Shown here: one piece after another, positions 8,295-17,808 of the stretch
How the letters are laid out: every line of letters starts with the position of its first letter
How positions within the stretch are numbered: the first letter of the stretch is position 1
Origin: Prescottella equi
GTDB lineage: Bacteria > Actinomycetota > Actinomycetes > Mycobacteriales > Mycobacteriaceae
DNA length: 64,000 bases
Reading direction: 5' to 3'
Assembly: GCF_002094305.1 (NCBI RefSeq)
Contig: NZ_LWTX01000008.1
Location: 62,001-126,000, forward strand
Program-made: the position numbers and the translations under genes
The notes under the pieces: generated by a model
What the model saw: only the letters and a program-made list of their open reading frames with translations
What the model was told of the DNA's origin: nothing
Database searches by the model: none

Positions 8295-8727
8295 ATCAGC
8301 CCGCAACAGTTCGTCAGGGTGCGTCCGGATACTCATCCGGTGTTTCATCTTGTTTTGCAGGTCGTTTCGATACTTTGGTGCTGGTCGGTGTGCCCATTGG
8401 CTGTGTGCGCCTCCCGTAGCAGATTCCCACGACATCTGTACGGGGACAGGTGAGACGTCCGCTTCGTCACCAACGCCGAACCCATCGAGGTCCTCGGCGA
8501 GAACAGCGTCACCGGGCTGGTAGTCCGCGACACCGTCACCGGCGAGCAGTCGACGCTGGACGTCACCGGGAATGTTCGTCGCGATCGGCCACGACCCGCG
8601 CAGCGAGCTCGTCATCGGACGGAACGGGATCACACCGAACGTAACGATCAGACCCGGCGAAGGGGAAGGCGCCCCGCCGGGAACCGGGAACTGGGAGCAT
8701 CGGAGGAAGGCAGTCGAAGGGAATTCC
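8295..8727. other. Intergenic stretch holding only the trxB remnant
   Basis: Between the ArsR-like gene and the M20 gene I see only the thioredoxin reductase fragment (8454-8615). The first 150 bases hold nothing recognisable. The last 30 bases hold the leader of the M20 gene, with a purine-rich GAAGGG ribosome binding site at about 8716-8721. Confidence 0.5.
8454..8615 (+). pseudogene. Thioredoxin reductase (trxB) internal fragment
   Basis: The first frame reads DVRFVTNAEPIEVLGENSV and continues through VRDTVTGEQSTLDVTG. The frame then shifts at about 8570 into MFVAIGHDPRSELV. Together these match the NADPH/FAD-domain junction of thioredoxin reductases (family pattern RDTVTGEES, then VFVAIGHDP). 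No start, redox-active CxxC region or end is present, so this is a broken remnant. It lies directly upstream of the M20 gene, and the second half is in frame with it, which can mislead start calling. Confidence 0.65.
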
Positions 8728-9975
8728 ATGACCGTCCCCACTGACATCAGGATCGACCCGAGTCTCGTCGACCTGTACAAGGACCTGCACCGCCATCCCG
8801 AACTCGGTTTCCAGGAACATCGCACCGCCGGGATCGTGGCGGAGCATCTGCGGAAGGCGGGCTTCGAGGTCACCACGGGGGTGGGACGGACCGGGGTGGT
8901 CGGTGTCCTGAACAACGGCGCGGGCCCGACCGCGCTGCTCCGCGCGGACATGGATGCTCTACCCGTCCGCGAGGAGACCGGGCTCGACTATGCCAGCACC
9001 GCGACGGCCACCGACGCCGACGGCTCCACCGTGCCGGTCGCCCACGCGTGCGGCCACGACCTGCACACCACCTGCCTGCTGGGCGCGGCGCGGGTACTCG
9101 CCGACGACCGGTCCGGCTGGGCGGGCACCCTGATGCTCGTGTTCCAGCCGGCCGAGGAACTCGGCGCCGGCGCGCAGGCGATGGTGGACGACGGTCTGTT
9201 CGACCGTTTCCCGAAGCCCGACGTCGTTCTCGGCCAGCACGTATCGCCCCTACCGGCCGGCAAGATCGGGGCACACCCCGGACCGTCGTACGCGGCATCG
9301 GACTCGCTGCGGGTGCGGCTCGTCGGCAGGGGTGCGCACGGGTCGATGCCGGAGACGTCCGTCGACCCGGTCGTGATGGCGGCGGCGACGGTGCTGCGCC
9401 TGCAGACCGTCATCTCCCGCGAGATCCCGGGAACCGCGACCGCGGTCCTCACCGTCGGCTCCATCCATGCCGGCGACGCCGCGAACGTCATCCCCGGCGA
9501 GGCCGAGCTCCAGCTCAACATCCGCAGCTACGACACGCGGGTGCGTCAGAGCATTCTCGACGGCGTCGACCGCATCGTGCGCGGCGAGGCTCGAACTGCC
9601 GGGGCGCCGGAGGAACCGTCGATCACCGAGATCGAACGGTTCCCGATCGTCACCAACGACCCCGACACGCTCCGCAGGACGCTGGACGCCCTCGGCGTGT
9701 GGCTGGGACGGGAGAACATTCTCGATCCCGGCGCGGGCGCGGGCAGCGAGGACGTCGGCATCCTCGCGACCAGTTCCGGCGCCCCGCTGTCGTACTGGCT
9801 GCTGGGCGGCGCGGACCCGTCCCTGTTCACCACGGGCGACATGACCGATCCGGCCCTGCTGAAGGTGCCGTCCAACCACTCGCCGCACTACGCGCCGGTG
9901 ATCGAACCGACGCTGCCCATCGGCGTGGCGGCCCTCGTCACAGCCGCCCGCGCCTGGCTGCCGCCGACGTCCTGA
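8728..9975 (+). CDS. M20 family metallopeptidase / amidohydrolase
   Basis: A 415-residue cytoplasmic enzyme of the M20D (hippurate hydrolase/aminoacylase-like) family, expected to hydrolyse N-acyl amino acids or similar amides with a di-metal centre. Visible motifs are the active-site strand ADMDALPV (about 73-80), ACGHDLH (about 107-113) with metal-binding Cys and His, and QPAEE (about 140-144) with the catalytic Glu; the dimerisation domain follows at about 190-300. The ATG at 8728 starts at the family N-terminus. The frame is open for 52 codons upstream, but that stretch is trxB debris. Confidence 0.88.
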   Translation: MTVPTDIRIDPSLVDLYKDLHRHPELGFQEHRTAGIVAEHLRKAGFEVTTGVGRTGVVGVLNNGAGPTALLRADMDALPVREETGLDYASTATATDADGSTVPVAHACGHDLHTTCLLGAARVLADDRSGWAGTLMLVFQPAEELGAGAQAMVDDGLFDRFPKPDVVLGQHVSPLPAGKIGAHPGPSYAASDSLRVRLVGRGAHGSMPETSVDPVVMAAATVLRLQTVISREIPGTATAVLTVGSIHAGDAANVIPGEAELQLNIRSYDTRVRQSILDGVDRIVRGEARTAGAPEEPSITEIERFPIVTNDPDTLRRTLDALGVWLGRENILDPGAGAGSEDVGILATSSGAPLSYWLLGGADPSLFTTGDMTDPALLKVPSNHSPHYAPVIEPTLPIGVAALVTAARAWLPPTS

Positions 9976-9992
9976 GCGGGCCGCCCTTCCGG

Positions 9993-10796
9993 CTATCGCC
10001 GCCTGCGGAATCCGCTGCCGAGCGCTCGATAGCACTCGTCGAGATCGCGCAGTGCCGCGACCACTTCCGTCTCGCCCTCCGCGCCGTCGCGAAGCACCTT
10101 GCGCAGCAACATCGCATCCAGATCGTCCGGCGCGGCCGCGAACTCGATCTCGGGCAACTGCGTGTACCGTGCACCGTCGCCGAAGTGGTCGTCGGTGCCG
10201 GTGCGGCCGGTGTCGTCGTCCTCACCGCCGACGGCCCGCATCAGCGTGTCGAGATCGAGACCTCGCACCGTCAGCATCGTCAGCGGCTCGCGGTCGACGC
10301 GCTCGGCGAGCAGGTACGCGACCGCGGCCACGTGTTTGCACGGCCAGCCGGGATCGGGACACGTGCAGTCGAAGTCGAGTTCGCGTCCGCCGTCGGGCAG
10401 CAGCATCGGGGCCAGTTCCTGCGGAACCGCACCGGAGGCCAGCGCGGCGAGGGTGCCCGGGGTCGCTCGAATCGTCTCGACCAGTTCGGCGGTGTGCTCG
10501 TCGTCGAGCGTCCGCAGCGTCACCACCGCGGTGAACGGCGCGAGCTGGCTGCCCTGCACCTCGCCGGTGACGCGCCCGGCCGCGATGTCGAGCGCGACCA
10601 CCTGACCGCCGCGGGCGTACGTGCGGCCGCGGCTGAGCCGGCCGGTGTCGCCCACCTTCTCGAGCGATTCGATCAGCGCCCGCCCCCACCAACCGCGCGC
10701 GAACGCACCTCTCTTGGAGGCCGATTCGACACCACCGACGACGGGGCGACGCTTACCGAAGGCGCTGAAGTCGGGACGGCCGCGCTGCGCACTCAT
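9993..10796 (-). CDS. SWIM zinc-finger protein
   Basis: This 267-residue protein contains a SWIM motif CTCPDPGWPCKH at about 144-155 (Cys144, Cys146, Cys153, His155). A conserved GWWGRALIESLEKV segment lies near residues 35-48. SWIM domains bind zinc and often act with Snf2 helicases. The ATG at 10794-10796 overlaps the stop of the helicase gene (ATGA), supporting a shared complex. The same pair occurs in mycobacteria next to helZ (from memory). Confidence 0.85.
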   Translation of the reverse strand: MSAQRGRPDFSAFGKRRPVVGGVESASKRGAFARGWWGRALIESLEKVGDTGRLSRGRTYARGGQVVALDIAAGRVTGEVQGSQLAPFTAVVTLRTLDDEHTAELVETIRATPGTLAALASGAVPQELAPMLLPDGGRELDFDCTCPDPGWPCKHVAAVAYLLAERVDREPLTMLTVRGLDLDTLMRAVGGEDDDTGRTGTDDHFGDGARYTQLPEIEFAAAPDDLDAMLLRKVLRDGAEGETEVVAALRDLDECYRALGSGFRRRR

Positions 10797-13600
10797 TCCC
10801 CCACCGCCTCGTCGCCGAGGATCAGCAGGTCGTGCAACTGGTCGGCACTCATCTCGGTGATCCACTTCTCGCCGGTGCCGATCGCCAGATCCGCGAGTTC
10901 CTGCTTGTTCGAGATCATCGCGTCGATCCGTTCCTCGAGGGTGCCGACGCACACCAACTTGCGGACCTGCACGTCGCGGCGTTGTCCGATCCGGAAGGCT
11001 CGGTCGGTGGCCTGGTTCTCCACCGCGGGATTCCACCACCGGTCCAGGTGCACCACGTGATTGGCGGCGGTCAGGTTGAGCCCGGTGCCACCGGCCTTGA
11101 GGGAGAGCAGCATGACCGGCGGCCCGTCGTCGCCCTGGAACCGCTCCACCATCCGGTCGCGGCGCGCCTTGGGGACCCCGCCGTGCAGGAACGGCACATC
11201 GGTCCCGAACCGCTCCTCGAGGTACGGCACCACCAGGTCACCGAACTCCCGGAACTGGGTGAACAACAGGGCCCGCTCACCGTCCGCGGTGACCGAATCG
11301 AGGATGTCCTCGACCAGCGCCAGCTTGCCGGACCGGTGCCGGCCGCGCCGCAGCACCCCGGACCCGTCGCCGAGGAAGTGCGCAGGATGGTTGCACACCT
11401 GCTTGAGGCGCGTGAGCGCCGAGAGCACCGCGCCCTTGCGCTGCATTCCCTCGGTGTCCTTGATCTTCTTGAGCATGTCGTCGACGACGGCCCGGTACAG
11501 CGCTGCCTGCTCGACGGTGAGATTCGCCCGGACCGTCATCTCCTGCTTCTCCGGCAGGTCCGAGATGACGGCGGGGTCGGTCTTGACGCGACGCAGGATG
11601 AACGGCGACGTCACCGCACGTAGCCGGGTGACCGCCGCCTCGTCCTGTTCCCGCTCGATCGGGACGGCGAAGCGGGCCCGGAAAGCCTGTGGGCTGCCCA
11701 GCATTCCACTGTTGACGAAGTCGAGGATGGACCGCAACTCGTCGAGGCGGTTCTCCACCGGTGTGCCGGTGAGGGCAATGCGGTGTTCGGCCGGGATGGC
11801 CCGGGCAGCGCGGGCCTGCGCGGTCGCGGAGTTCTTGATGTGCTGCGCCTCGTCGAGCACCACGCGGCGCCACGATTGCTCCCCCAGACCGGCCACGTCG
11901 CGAGCGAGCAGCGAGTACGTCGTGATGAACAGGTCGCTGGAGCGGACCGCCGCGGCCAGGTCCTCGCCGCGGCGGCGGTCGGCGCCGTGGTGGACGTGCA
12001 CGCGCAGGTCGGGCACGAATCGCGCGGCCTCACGCTGCCAGTTGCCGACCACCGACATCGGGCACACCAGCAGGGTGGGATTGTCGGAGCGTTCGTGCGC
12101 GAGGAGCGCCAACAGTTGCAGCGTCTTGCCCAGGCCCATGTCGTCGGCGAGGACCGCGCCGAGTCCCGTCTCGCTCATGAACGCCAGCCAGTCCAGCCCG
12201 CGCTGCTGGTAGTGCCGCAACTCGGCGTTCAGCCCGGCGGGCTTGGGCACCTGCACCGGCTCGAGCGTGCCGTCGAGCAGCGTGCCCACCCACCCGGTGG
12301 CATGCAGTTCCTCGACCGGGACCGGTGGCCGTTCCGCCTCGGTGAGCTGCCCGAGCAGACCACCGAGCGTCCCGTCCTCCCCCGAATTGCGCTGCGTCAC
12401 ATACCGGGCCGCCTGCGCCAGCACGGTGGCGTCGGCCTGCACCCATTGCCCCCGCAGCCGGACCAGATCGCTCTGGGTCTCGGCGAGCCGGGTCAGCTCG
12501 TCGGGAGTCAGGACCATGTCGCCGAGCGCGAGTTCCCAGTCGTAGCCGACGATCTCGTTCATGCCCACGGCCCGGTCCTCCGCGGCGGCCGGTACCGGCG
12601 GCGACGACACCTTCACGCGCAGCGACGGCGAGGCCGCCGCCCACGCGCGCGGCAACAGCAGCGGGATACCGGCGTGTTCGAGTGCCCGGGCCCCGTGCAG
12701 CACCAGGTCGGTCACGACCGCGGTGGGCAGGAGCAGATCGAGGCTGTCGGGGTCGGTGGGCAGGTCCCGCAGCCGTGGATACGCCGTCACCGCGGCGGCG
12801 AGTTTGCGCACCGCGATCTCGAGCAGCCGGGACTCCGTCCGGTGTAACCGCACCGGCGCGGGCGCCTCGCCCTCCGCGCGCAGGCACACCTGCAGACGCC
12901 ACAAGGCGTCGTCGGCGAGGTCCGACTCGTCGCCCTCCGCCGGCTCCGGCTCGAGCAGCCGCAACACCAGTTCCGGCTCGTCGACCGTGAGGCTCTCGCG
13001 CCACGCGTCGAGCCCGGTCGCCATCTTGTGGTTGCCGCCGTCGTACGGCTCACCGCGCAGCAGCGCCCGCAGCAGCGGGTGCTGGGCGTCCCGGTCCCCC
13101 AACAGCTCGCGGACGACGGCGTCGGTGAGTTCACCGACGAAGTCGTCGAGGATCTCGCGCGGGGTGCCCTCGAACCGCTGCACCGGCGGCATCGCGGACG
13201 CCAGTTCGGCCAGCCACGCGTGCTGGCGCTCGCCGCCGAGAAGCCGCCAGCGCGGCCACCAGTGCCCCTCGGTCCGGTACAGCTCGGGCACGACGCGACC
13301 GGCCCGCGCCCACCGTTCGACGCCGCGGGCAACGTGCGCCAGGTAGCGCAGGTCCCCCGAGACACCGGACGCGTCGTCCTGCACCGCGAGCAGGACGTCG
13401 GCGGCCTCGGCCGGCGCCAGCGCGAGGACCGGGACCCGCTGCTGCTCGACCCCGACGGCCGCCGGCACGTGCACGGTGTGGTGCCGCCGGAAGCGCCGGC
13501 GCAGCACCCGCGCGAGGGGCTCGGGTAAATCGGGCAGCTCGGAGTCCGGGCCCCGCCACAGCAGGAGGCCCGTGCCCGGCGACCAGAGCCCGTGCAGCAT
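10793..13600 (-). CDS. helZ: SNF2-family DEAD/DEAH helicase HelZ
   Basis: A protein of about 935 residues. The N-terminal half is the bacterial SNF2-associated region. The ATPase core then shows DDMGLGKT (Walker A region, about residue 485), VLDEAQHIKN (about 583), TGTPVENRL, and a helicase C-terminal domain with LSLKAGGTGLNLT and RAFRIGQ. I place the start at the ATG at 13598-13600, giving MLHGLWSPGTG, which resembles mycobacterial HelZ. An ATG at 13699 is in frame but would overlap the oppositely transcribed gene at 13689. It is an ATP-driven DNA translocase coupled to the SWIM protein; the substrate is unknown. Confidence 0.85.
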   Translation of the reverse strand: MLHGLWSPGTGLLLWRGPDSELPDLPEPLARVLRRRFRRHHTVHVPAAVGVEQQRVPVLALAPAEAADVLLAVQDDASGVSGDLRYLAHVARGVERWARAGRVVPELYRTEGHWWPRWRLLGGERQHAWLAELASAMPPVQRFEGTPREILDDFVGELTDAVVRELLGDRDAQHPLLRALLRGEPYDGGNHKMATGLDAWRESLTVDEPELVLRLLEPEPAEGDESDLADDALWRLQVCLRAEGEAPAPVRLHRTESRLLEIAVRKLAAAVTAYPRLRDLPTDPDSLDLLLPTAVVTDLVLHGARALEHAGIPLLLPRAWAAASPSLRVKVSSPPVPAAAEDRAVGMNEIVGYDWELALGDMVLTPDELTRLAETQSDLVRLRGQWVQADATVLAQAARYVTQRNSGEDGTLGGLLGQLTEAERPPVPVEELHATGWVGTLLDGTLEPVQVPKPAGLNAELRHYQQRGLDWLAFMSETGLGAVLADDMGLGKTLQLLALLAHERSDNPTLLVCPMSVVGNWQREAARFVPDLRVHVHHGADRRRGEDLAAAVRSSDLFITTYSLLARDVAGLGEQSWRRVVLDEAQHIKNSATAQARAARAIPAEHRIALTGTPVENRLDELRSILDFVNSGMLGSPQAFRARFAVPIEREQDEAAVTRLRAVTSPFILRRVKTDPAVISDLPEKQEMTVRANLTVEQAALYRAVVDDMLKKIKDTEGMQRKGAVLSALTRLKQVCNHPAHFLGDGSGVLRRGRHRSGKLALVEDILDSVTADGERALLFTQFREFGDLVVPYLEERFGTDVPFLHGGVPKARRDRMVERFQGDDGPPVMLLSLKAGGTGLNLTAANHVVHLDRWWNPAVENQATDRAFRIGQRRDVQVRKLVCVGTLEERIDAMISNKQELADLAIGTGEKWITEMSADQLHDLLILGDEAVGE

Positions 13601-13688
13601 GTCGTCCATCCAACCAGCCGCAGCCGACATCCCTGGATTCCCGCCCGCCACCCGGCCCATACTGGGCGCAGAGGGAAGGTCGGCGCCG

Positions 13689-14006
13689 ATGACGATCATG
13701 CTTCAGGTCTTCGAACAGGTGTACTCGCCGAGTACGCCCTGGCAGCAGCGCAAGGTCGCTTTCGTCGACGCCGATCACATCGTCGCGATGCGCCTCGACG
13801 GTCAGTCCGGCGTCTGGCTCGACGTCACCAAACAGGGCGAATCACACCGCCTGGCCACCACCCGCACGCCGGAGGAGGCGGTCGGCTTCCTGCTCAGCGT
13901 GTTCGGCAAGATCGCCGAATGCCGGCAGAACGGCGGCTCGTGGCTCATCGGGCACGACGGCGTCGACGCCGGATCGCTGCACGCCGCGAAGTTCCCGCAC
14001 TCCTGA
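13689..14006 (+). CDS. Small hypothetical protein (105 aa)
   Basis: This soluble 105-residue protein begins MTIMLQVFEQVY and has no signal peptide or TM segment. It contains a compact alpha/beta pattern and a conserved-looking WLDVTKQGESHRLATTRTPEEA stretch, but I do not recognise a family. The ATG at 13689 sits 89 bases from the divergent helZ start, so the two probably share a promoter region. Confidence 0.65.
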   Translation: MTIMLQVFEQVYSPSTPWQQRKVAFVDADHIVAMRLDGQSGVWLDVTKQGESHRLATTRTPEEAVGFLLSVFGKIAECRQNGGSWLIGHDGVDAGSLHAAKFPHS

Positions 14007-14084
14007 ACCGGCCGCGCGCACCTGCCCTGTCGGAACCGTCCGGCACACTCGCTGCGACAGTGAGCGGTCCGGGGAGGGGCAGCG

Positions 14085-14789
14085 GTGGGGCGAGGTCGAA
14101 TTCTGCTCGGGGCCGGCGCCGTCGCGCTGGCCTGCGTGTCGGCGGCGTGCACCGCGGTGCCCGGTGGGGTCGCACCCGCGCCGGGCAGTCCGTCCCGTGC
14201 CGCGGTCGAGGACCTCCTCGCCCGGGTCGAGGTGGTCGGGTCCCGGCCCGATGTCGCGGGCTACGAGCGCGGATGCCAGAGCGGGCAGGCCTGTGTGTTC
14301 GGTCCGGCCTGGTCGGACGATCACACCGGTCCCGGCGGCCACGACGGCTGCGACACCCGCAACGACGTCCTGGCGGCCGATCTCACCGACGTCGAGTTCC
14401 GCGGCGGTACCCGCGATTGCGTCGTCGTCGCGGGCACGCTGGCCGATCCCTACTCGGGGCGGAAGCTCGCGTTCACCAAGCAGGACGCGAACGCTGTGCA
14501 GATCGACCACGTGTATCCGCTCGCGGCGGCGTGGGACATGGGCGCCGCGCGGTGGCCGATCGAGCGGCGCCGCGACTTCGCGAACGACGTCACCTACAAC
14601 CTGCTCGCCGTCAGTGGTCCGGAGAACCAGGCCAAACGGGACGCCACGCCGTCGGGCTGGTTGCCGTCGGATCCGGCCTACCACTGCTTCTACGTCGGCA
14701 AGTATCTCGGTGTTGCCGTGCGCTACGGCCTGCCGATCACCGCCGCCGACCGCGACGCGATCGCCGCTGTCGCCGCCGACTGCGGATGA
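14085..14789 (+). CDS. Secreted lipoprotein HNH endonuclease (DUF1524/GmrSD C-terminal type)
   Basis: The 234-residue product starts at a GTG with a signal peptide ending in a lipobox-like VSAAC (Cys22). The catalytic region has QIDHVYPLAAAWDMGA, with the His of the HNH core. It continues through NLLAVSGPENQAKRDATP, with the Asn and Lys typical of the DUF1524 His-Me finger fold. Secreted members of this family degrade extracellular nucleic acid. Four Cys between about 66 and 110 may form disulfides. Confidence 0.8.
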   Translation: MGRGRILLGAGAVALACVSAACTAVPGGVAPAPGSPSRAAVEDLLARVEVVGSRPDVAGYERGCQSGQACVFGPAWSDDHTGPGGHDGCDTRNDVLAADLTDVEFRGGTRDCVVVAGTLADPYSGRKLAFTKQDANAVQIDHVYPLAAAWDMGAARWPIERRRDFANDVTYNLLAVSGPENQAKRDATPSGWLPSDPAYHCFYVGKYLGVAVRYGLPITAADRDAIAAVAADCG

Positions 14790-14832
14790 CGAGTCGCCGA
14801 CGCGATGCCCCGCCGCCGGTTAGCGTGGACGG

Positions 14833-15675
14833 GTGAGCCGAACGATCACCGGAGATGTCAGCAAGGACACCCGCCTGTGCATGTCGCTGTCGGGCAGGCC
14901 GAGCAACATCGGCACCCGCTTCCACAACTATCTGTACGACGAGCTCGGCCTCGACTTCGTCTACAAGGCCTTCACCACCACCGATCTCCCGGCCGCGATC
15001 GCCGGGATCCGCGCGCTCGGCATCCGCGGATGCGGGGTGTCGATGCCGTTCAAGGAGGCGTGCATCGAGCATGTCGACGTGGTGCACCCGTCGGCGTCGG
15101 CGATCGACTCGGTGAACACGATCGTCAACGAGGACGGCGAACTGCACGCCTACAACACCGACTACCAGGCCGTCGCCGACCTGCTGCACCGCGCCGAGCT
15201 GCGATCGGAGCTCACGGTCGCCGTCGCCGGTAGCGGCGGCATGGCCAAGGCCGTGGTGGCCGCGCTGCGCGATACCGGGTTCCGCACCGTCACGGTCGTC
15301 GCACGCAACGCCGAGACCGGACCGGCCCTGGCCCGCACGTACGGCTTCGAGTGGCTTCCCGAGCTCGGGGCCGCCCATCCGCAGTTGCTCGTCAACGCCA
15401 CCCCGGTCGGGATGGCCGGCGGCGCCGAATCCGACGCACTGCCGTTTCCGGAGGACGCGGTCCACGCCGCGGAGGCGGTCTTCGACGTCGTCGCGATGCC
15501 CGCCGAGACTCCGATGGTCCGGCTCGCGACGGCGGCCGGCAAGACCGTGATCACCGGCGCGGAAGTGATCGCGCTGCAGGCGGCGGAGCAGTTCACGCTG
15601 TACACCGGGGTGCGCCCGACCGATGAGCAGATCCGCCGCGCGTCGGAGTTCTCGAGGGCCCCCTCGAAGGCCTAG
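14833..15675 (+). CDS. Shikimate 5-dehydrogenase family protein
   Basis: A 280-residue cytoplasmic oxidoreductase starting with GTG. The N-terminal substrate domain has LSGRPSNIGTRFHNYLYDELG and GCGVSMPFKEA, where the Lys corresponds to the shikimate dehydrogenase catalytic Lys. NTD in AYNTDYQAV is the conserved substrate-binding Asn-Asp. The nucleotide-binding Rossmann segment has VAGSGGMAKA. It reduces 3-dehydroshikimate or, as in several paralogous families, a related metabolite. It stands apart from other aro genes, so it may not be the main AroE. Confidence 0.82.
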   Translation: MSRTITGDVSKDTRLCMSLSGRPSNIGTRFHNYLYDELGLDFVYKAFTTTDLPAAIAGIRALGIRGCGVSMPFKEACIEHVDVVHPSASAIDSVNTIVNEDGELHAYNTDYQAVADLLHRAELRSELTVAVAGSGGMAKAVVAALRDTGFRTVTVVARNAETGPALARTYGFEWLPELGAAHPQLLVNATPVGMAGGAESDALPFPEDAVHAAEAVFDVVAMPAETPMVRLATAAGKTVITGAEVIALQAAEQFTLYTGVRPTDEQIRRASEFSRAPSKA

Positions 15676-15684
15676 GAGTTCCCG

Positions 15685-16167
15685 ATGGCCGGCCTGCCGC
15701 CGCACGACCCGGACGAACCGCAGAGCACGCGCCTCGCCCGCAACTTCAGCGAGCTGCTGCAGGAGTTGCGCGTGCAACAGGCCGGGGTGCAGATCCTGTT
15801 CGCGTTCCTGCTGGCGATCGTGTTCACCGAGGTCTACCAGGAACAGTCCGACTACGTCCGCACCCTGCATCTGGCCACGGTGCTGTGCGCCGCCATGTCG
15901 TCGGCACTGCTGATCGCCCCGGCGGTGTGGCATCGGATCCTGTTCCGGCACCGTCGGCGCGAGGACATCCTGCGTCAGGCCAACCGCTGCGCGCTGGCCG
16001 GCTCGGTCTTCCTGGCCGCGACCATGGTCGGCACCGTGCTGATCGTCGCGGAGGTCGCGGTCGGTGGCTGGGTCGCCAAGCTCATCGGTGCGTGCACCGC
16101 ACTGGTCTTCGGCACCCTGTGGTTCGCCGTGCCCGCCCTGTTGCGGCGTGACGACGAGCTGCGCTGA
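15685..16167 (+). CDS. DUF6328-like small membrane protein
   Basis: A 160-residue protein with about four TM helices (about 36-55, 65-85, 108-130, 133-150). The Arg/Glu-rich N-terminus contains NFSELLQELRVQQAGVQILFAF, which recalls the actinobacterial DUF6328 family. Function is unknown. It begins 9 bases after the upstream stop, so it is probably co-transcribed with the shikimate dehydrogenase gene. Confidence 0.7.
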   Translation: MAGLPPHDPDEPQSTRLARNFSELLQELRVQQAGVQILFAFLLAIVFTEVYQEQSDYVRTLHLATVLCAAMSSALLIAPAVWHRILFRHRRREDILRQANRCALAGSVFLAATMVGTVLIVAEVAVGGWVAKLIGACTALVFGTLWFAVPALLRRDDELR

Positions 16168-16195
16168 CCGAATCGCAGGCGCTATCGTCGGTTTC

Positions 16196-16654
16196 ATGGC
16201 AGCCCCCGACGAGCCCGAACCGCGGGCCGAGGCGTTTCCGGCACTGTGGCCGGTGCCGACGCGGTGGGCCGACGACGACCACTACGGGCACGTCGACGCC
16301 GTCTCCTACTACTCGTATTTCGATACCGCGATCAACGGATGGCTGATGGCGAGTACCGGCCTCGACGTCCGACGGCTACCCGCGATCGGGATCGTGACGG
16401 AGGCCTCGTGCCGGTTCGTGCGTGAGCTGTCGTTCCCCGATCAGTTGCACGTGGGCCTGTCCGTCGAGCGCATCGAGGTCTCCGACATCGTGTACGCCTT
16501 GGCGGTCTTCCGGGAGGACGCGGAGGGATTCCTGGAACTGTCCGCCACCGGACGATTCGTGCACGTCTACGTCGATCCCGACACCCGGCAGCCTGCGCCG
16601 ATTCCACCCGAAATTCGCAGCGCCGCAATGTTGCTGATGTTCGAGGTGGACTGA
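16196..16654 (+). CDS. Acyl-CoA thioesterase (4HBT, hotdog fold)
   Basis: The 152-residue product has the hotdog thioesterase pattern: PTRWADDDHYGHVDAVSYYSYFD near residues 21-43 carries the Asp region of the 4-hydroxybenzoyl-CoA thioesterase class. Strands LHVGLSVERIEVSDIVYALAV and FVHVYVD follow. It should hydrolyse acyl-CoA thioesters in the cytoplasm. The ATG is at 16196, 28 bases after the previous stop. Confidence 0.82.
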   Translation: MAAPDEPEPRAEAFPALWPVPTRWADDDHYGHVDAVSYYSYFDTAINGWLMASTGLDVRRLPAIGIVTEASCRFVRELSFPDQLHVGLSVERIEVSDIVYALAVFREDAEGFLELSATGRFVHVYVDPDTRQPAPIPPEIRSAAMLLMFEVD

Positions 16655-16661
16655 CGCCCGG

Positions 16662-17690
16662 TCAGTTCAACCCCACCGCGTCCGCCGTCGCGACCGCGCG
16701 CCTGACCACGTCGTCGATGAGTTCCGCTGTGGGGCCGCCCCGTTCGGTCCGGTTGCGCGGATCGTCGAGAGTCCGGCGCAACACACCCTCCGCGATGATC
16801 GCGAGCTTCCACAGCGCGAGCACATGCCAGAAGCCGACAGCCGAGACGTCGCGTTTGGTCTCGTGCACGTACACCTCGACCAGTTCGTCGCGGGTCGGGA
16901 AGCCGTCGAGCGTCGACGCCATGAACGGCCCCCGCACACCGTCACCGCGCTCCGGCCAGTACGCCAGCAGCCCTCCGAGGTCGGCGAGCGGGTCGCCCAG
17001 CGTGCACAGTTCCCAATCGAGGATCGCCACGACCCGGCCCTCTTCGGGGGACGTGATGACGTTGCTCAGGTGGAAATCGCCGTGCACCAGAGTGGTCTCG
17101 GTCTGCTCGGGGACGTTGCGGGCGAGGCGCGCCGCCAGGTCCTCGATCGCGGGCAGATCGTGGGTCCTGGACTGTTCCCACTGGGCCGACCACCGCTTGA
17201 GCTGCCGCTCGGCGTAGGGCTTGTGACTGGCCAGGCCCTCGAGACCCGCGCTCTCGAGATCCACCCGGTGAATGCTCGCGAGCGCCTTCGGCAGCGAGAG
17301 CCCGATGGCGCGTCGGCGCTCGGGGTCGAGGCGCTCGGCTACCGATTCGTCGTCGATCACGATCCCGTCGACGTAGCTCATCAGCACCAGAGGCACATCG
17401 GTAATCGCCGGATCATCGGTCAAACCAAGCATTTTCGGCACGGGGACACCGGTTCCCTGCAGCGCGGCCAGTATGCGGTACTCGCGGCCGACGTCGTGCG
17501 CGGACGCCAGCAACTGCCCGAGCGGCGGCCGTCGCAGCACCCAGTGGCCGCCCCCCGAATCGCGCACTGCGAAGGTGAGATTCGACTGCCCGCTACCGAT
17601 GCGCTCGAACGACAGCGGCGCGAGTGCGCCCACACCGAGGCCGGTGATCCAGCTCGCGACGGCGTCCTCGTCGAGGCCGACAACACTCAT
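16662..17690 (-). CDS. APH-family phosphotransferase (ACAD10/11-like)
   Basis: A 342-residue kinase-fold protein. Visible features are a nucleotide-binding loop (ERIGSGQSNLTFAV), the catalytic loop LVHGDFHLSNV, and VVAILDWELCTLGDPLADLG with the Asp that binds magnesium. This subfamily is associated with acyl-CoA dehydrogenases and 4-hydroxy-acid catabolism rather than drug resistance. I use the ATG at 17688-17690, preceded by GGGGAG; an upstream in-frame ATG at 17849 would add 53 low-complexity residues and overlap the Lrp gene. Confidence 0.83.
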   Translation of the reverse strand: MSVVGLDEDAVASWITGLGVGALAPLSFERIGSGQSNLTFAVRDSGGGHWVLRRPPLGQLLASAHDVGREYRILAALQGTGVPVPKMLGLTDDPAITDVPLVLMSYVDGIVIDDESVAERLDPERRRAIGLSLPKALASIHRVDLESAGLEGLASHKPYAERQLKRWSAQWEQSRTHDLPAIEDLAARLARNVPEQTETTLVHGDFHLSNVITSPEEGRVVAILDWELCTLGDPLADLGGLLAYWPERGDGVRGPFMASTLDGFPTRDELVEVYVHETKRDVSAVGFWHVLALWKLAIIAEGVLRRTLDDPRNRTERGGPTAELIDDVVRRAVATADAVGLN

Positions 17691-17808
17691 TGCGCACCAC
17701 TCCCCTCCGGTGTCCCGCACTCTGTATCCGCTGTTCGGATCGATCGATTCGTCATCCCGGTCATTTCCGTCGAATCCCGCACCCCCGGTCGACGCCCGTC
17801 CGACGATG

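Noticed and set aside
8572-8727. Upstream extension of the M20 hydrolase
   Set aside because: These codons encode thioredoxin reductase sequence (VAIGHDPRSELV), not the hydrolase N-terminus.
9048-11060. Very long open frame on the plus strand across the M20 and SWIM genes
   Set aside because: It is Arg/Ala/Pro-rich low-complexity translation of high-GC DNA in the wrong frame, with no family motif, and it overlaps two clear genes.
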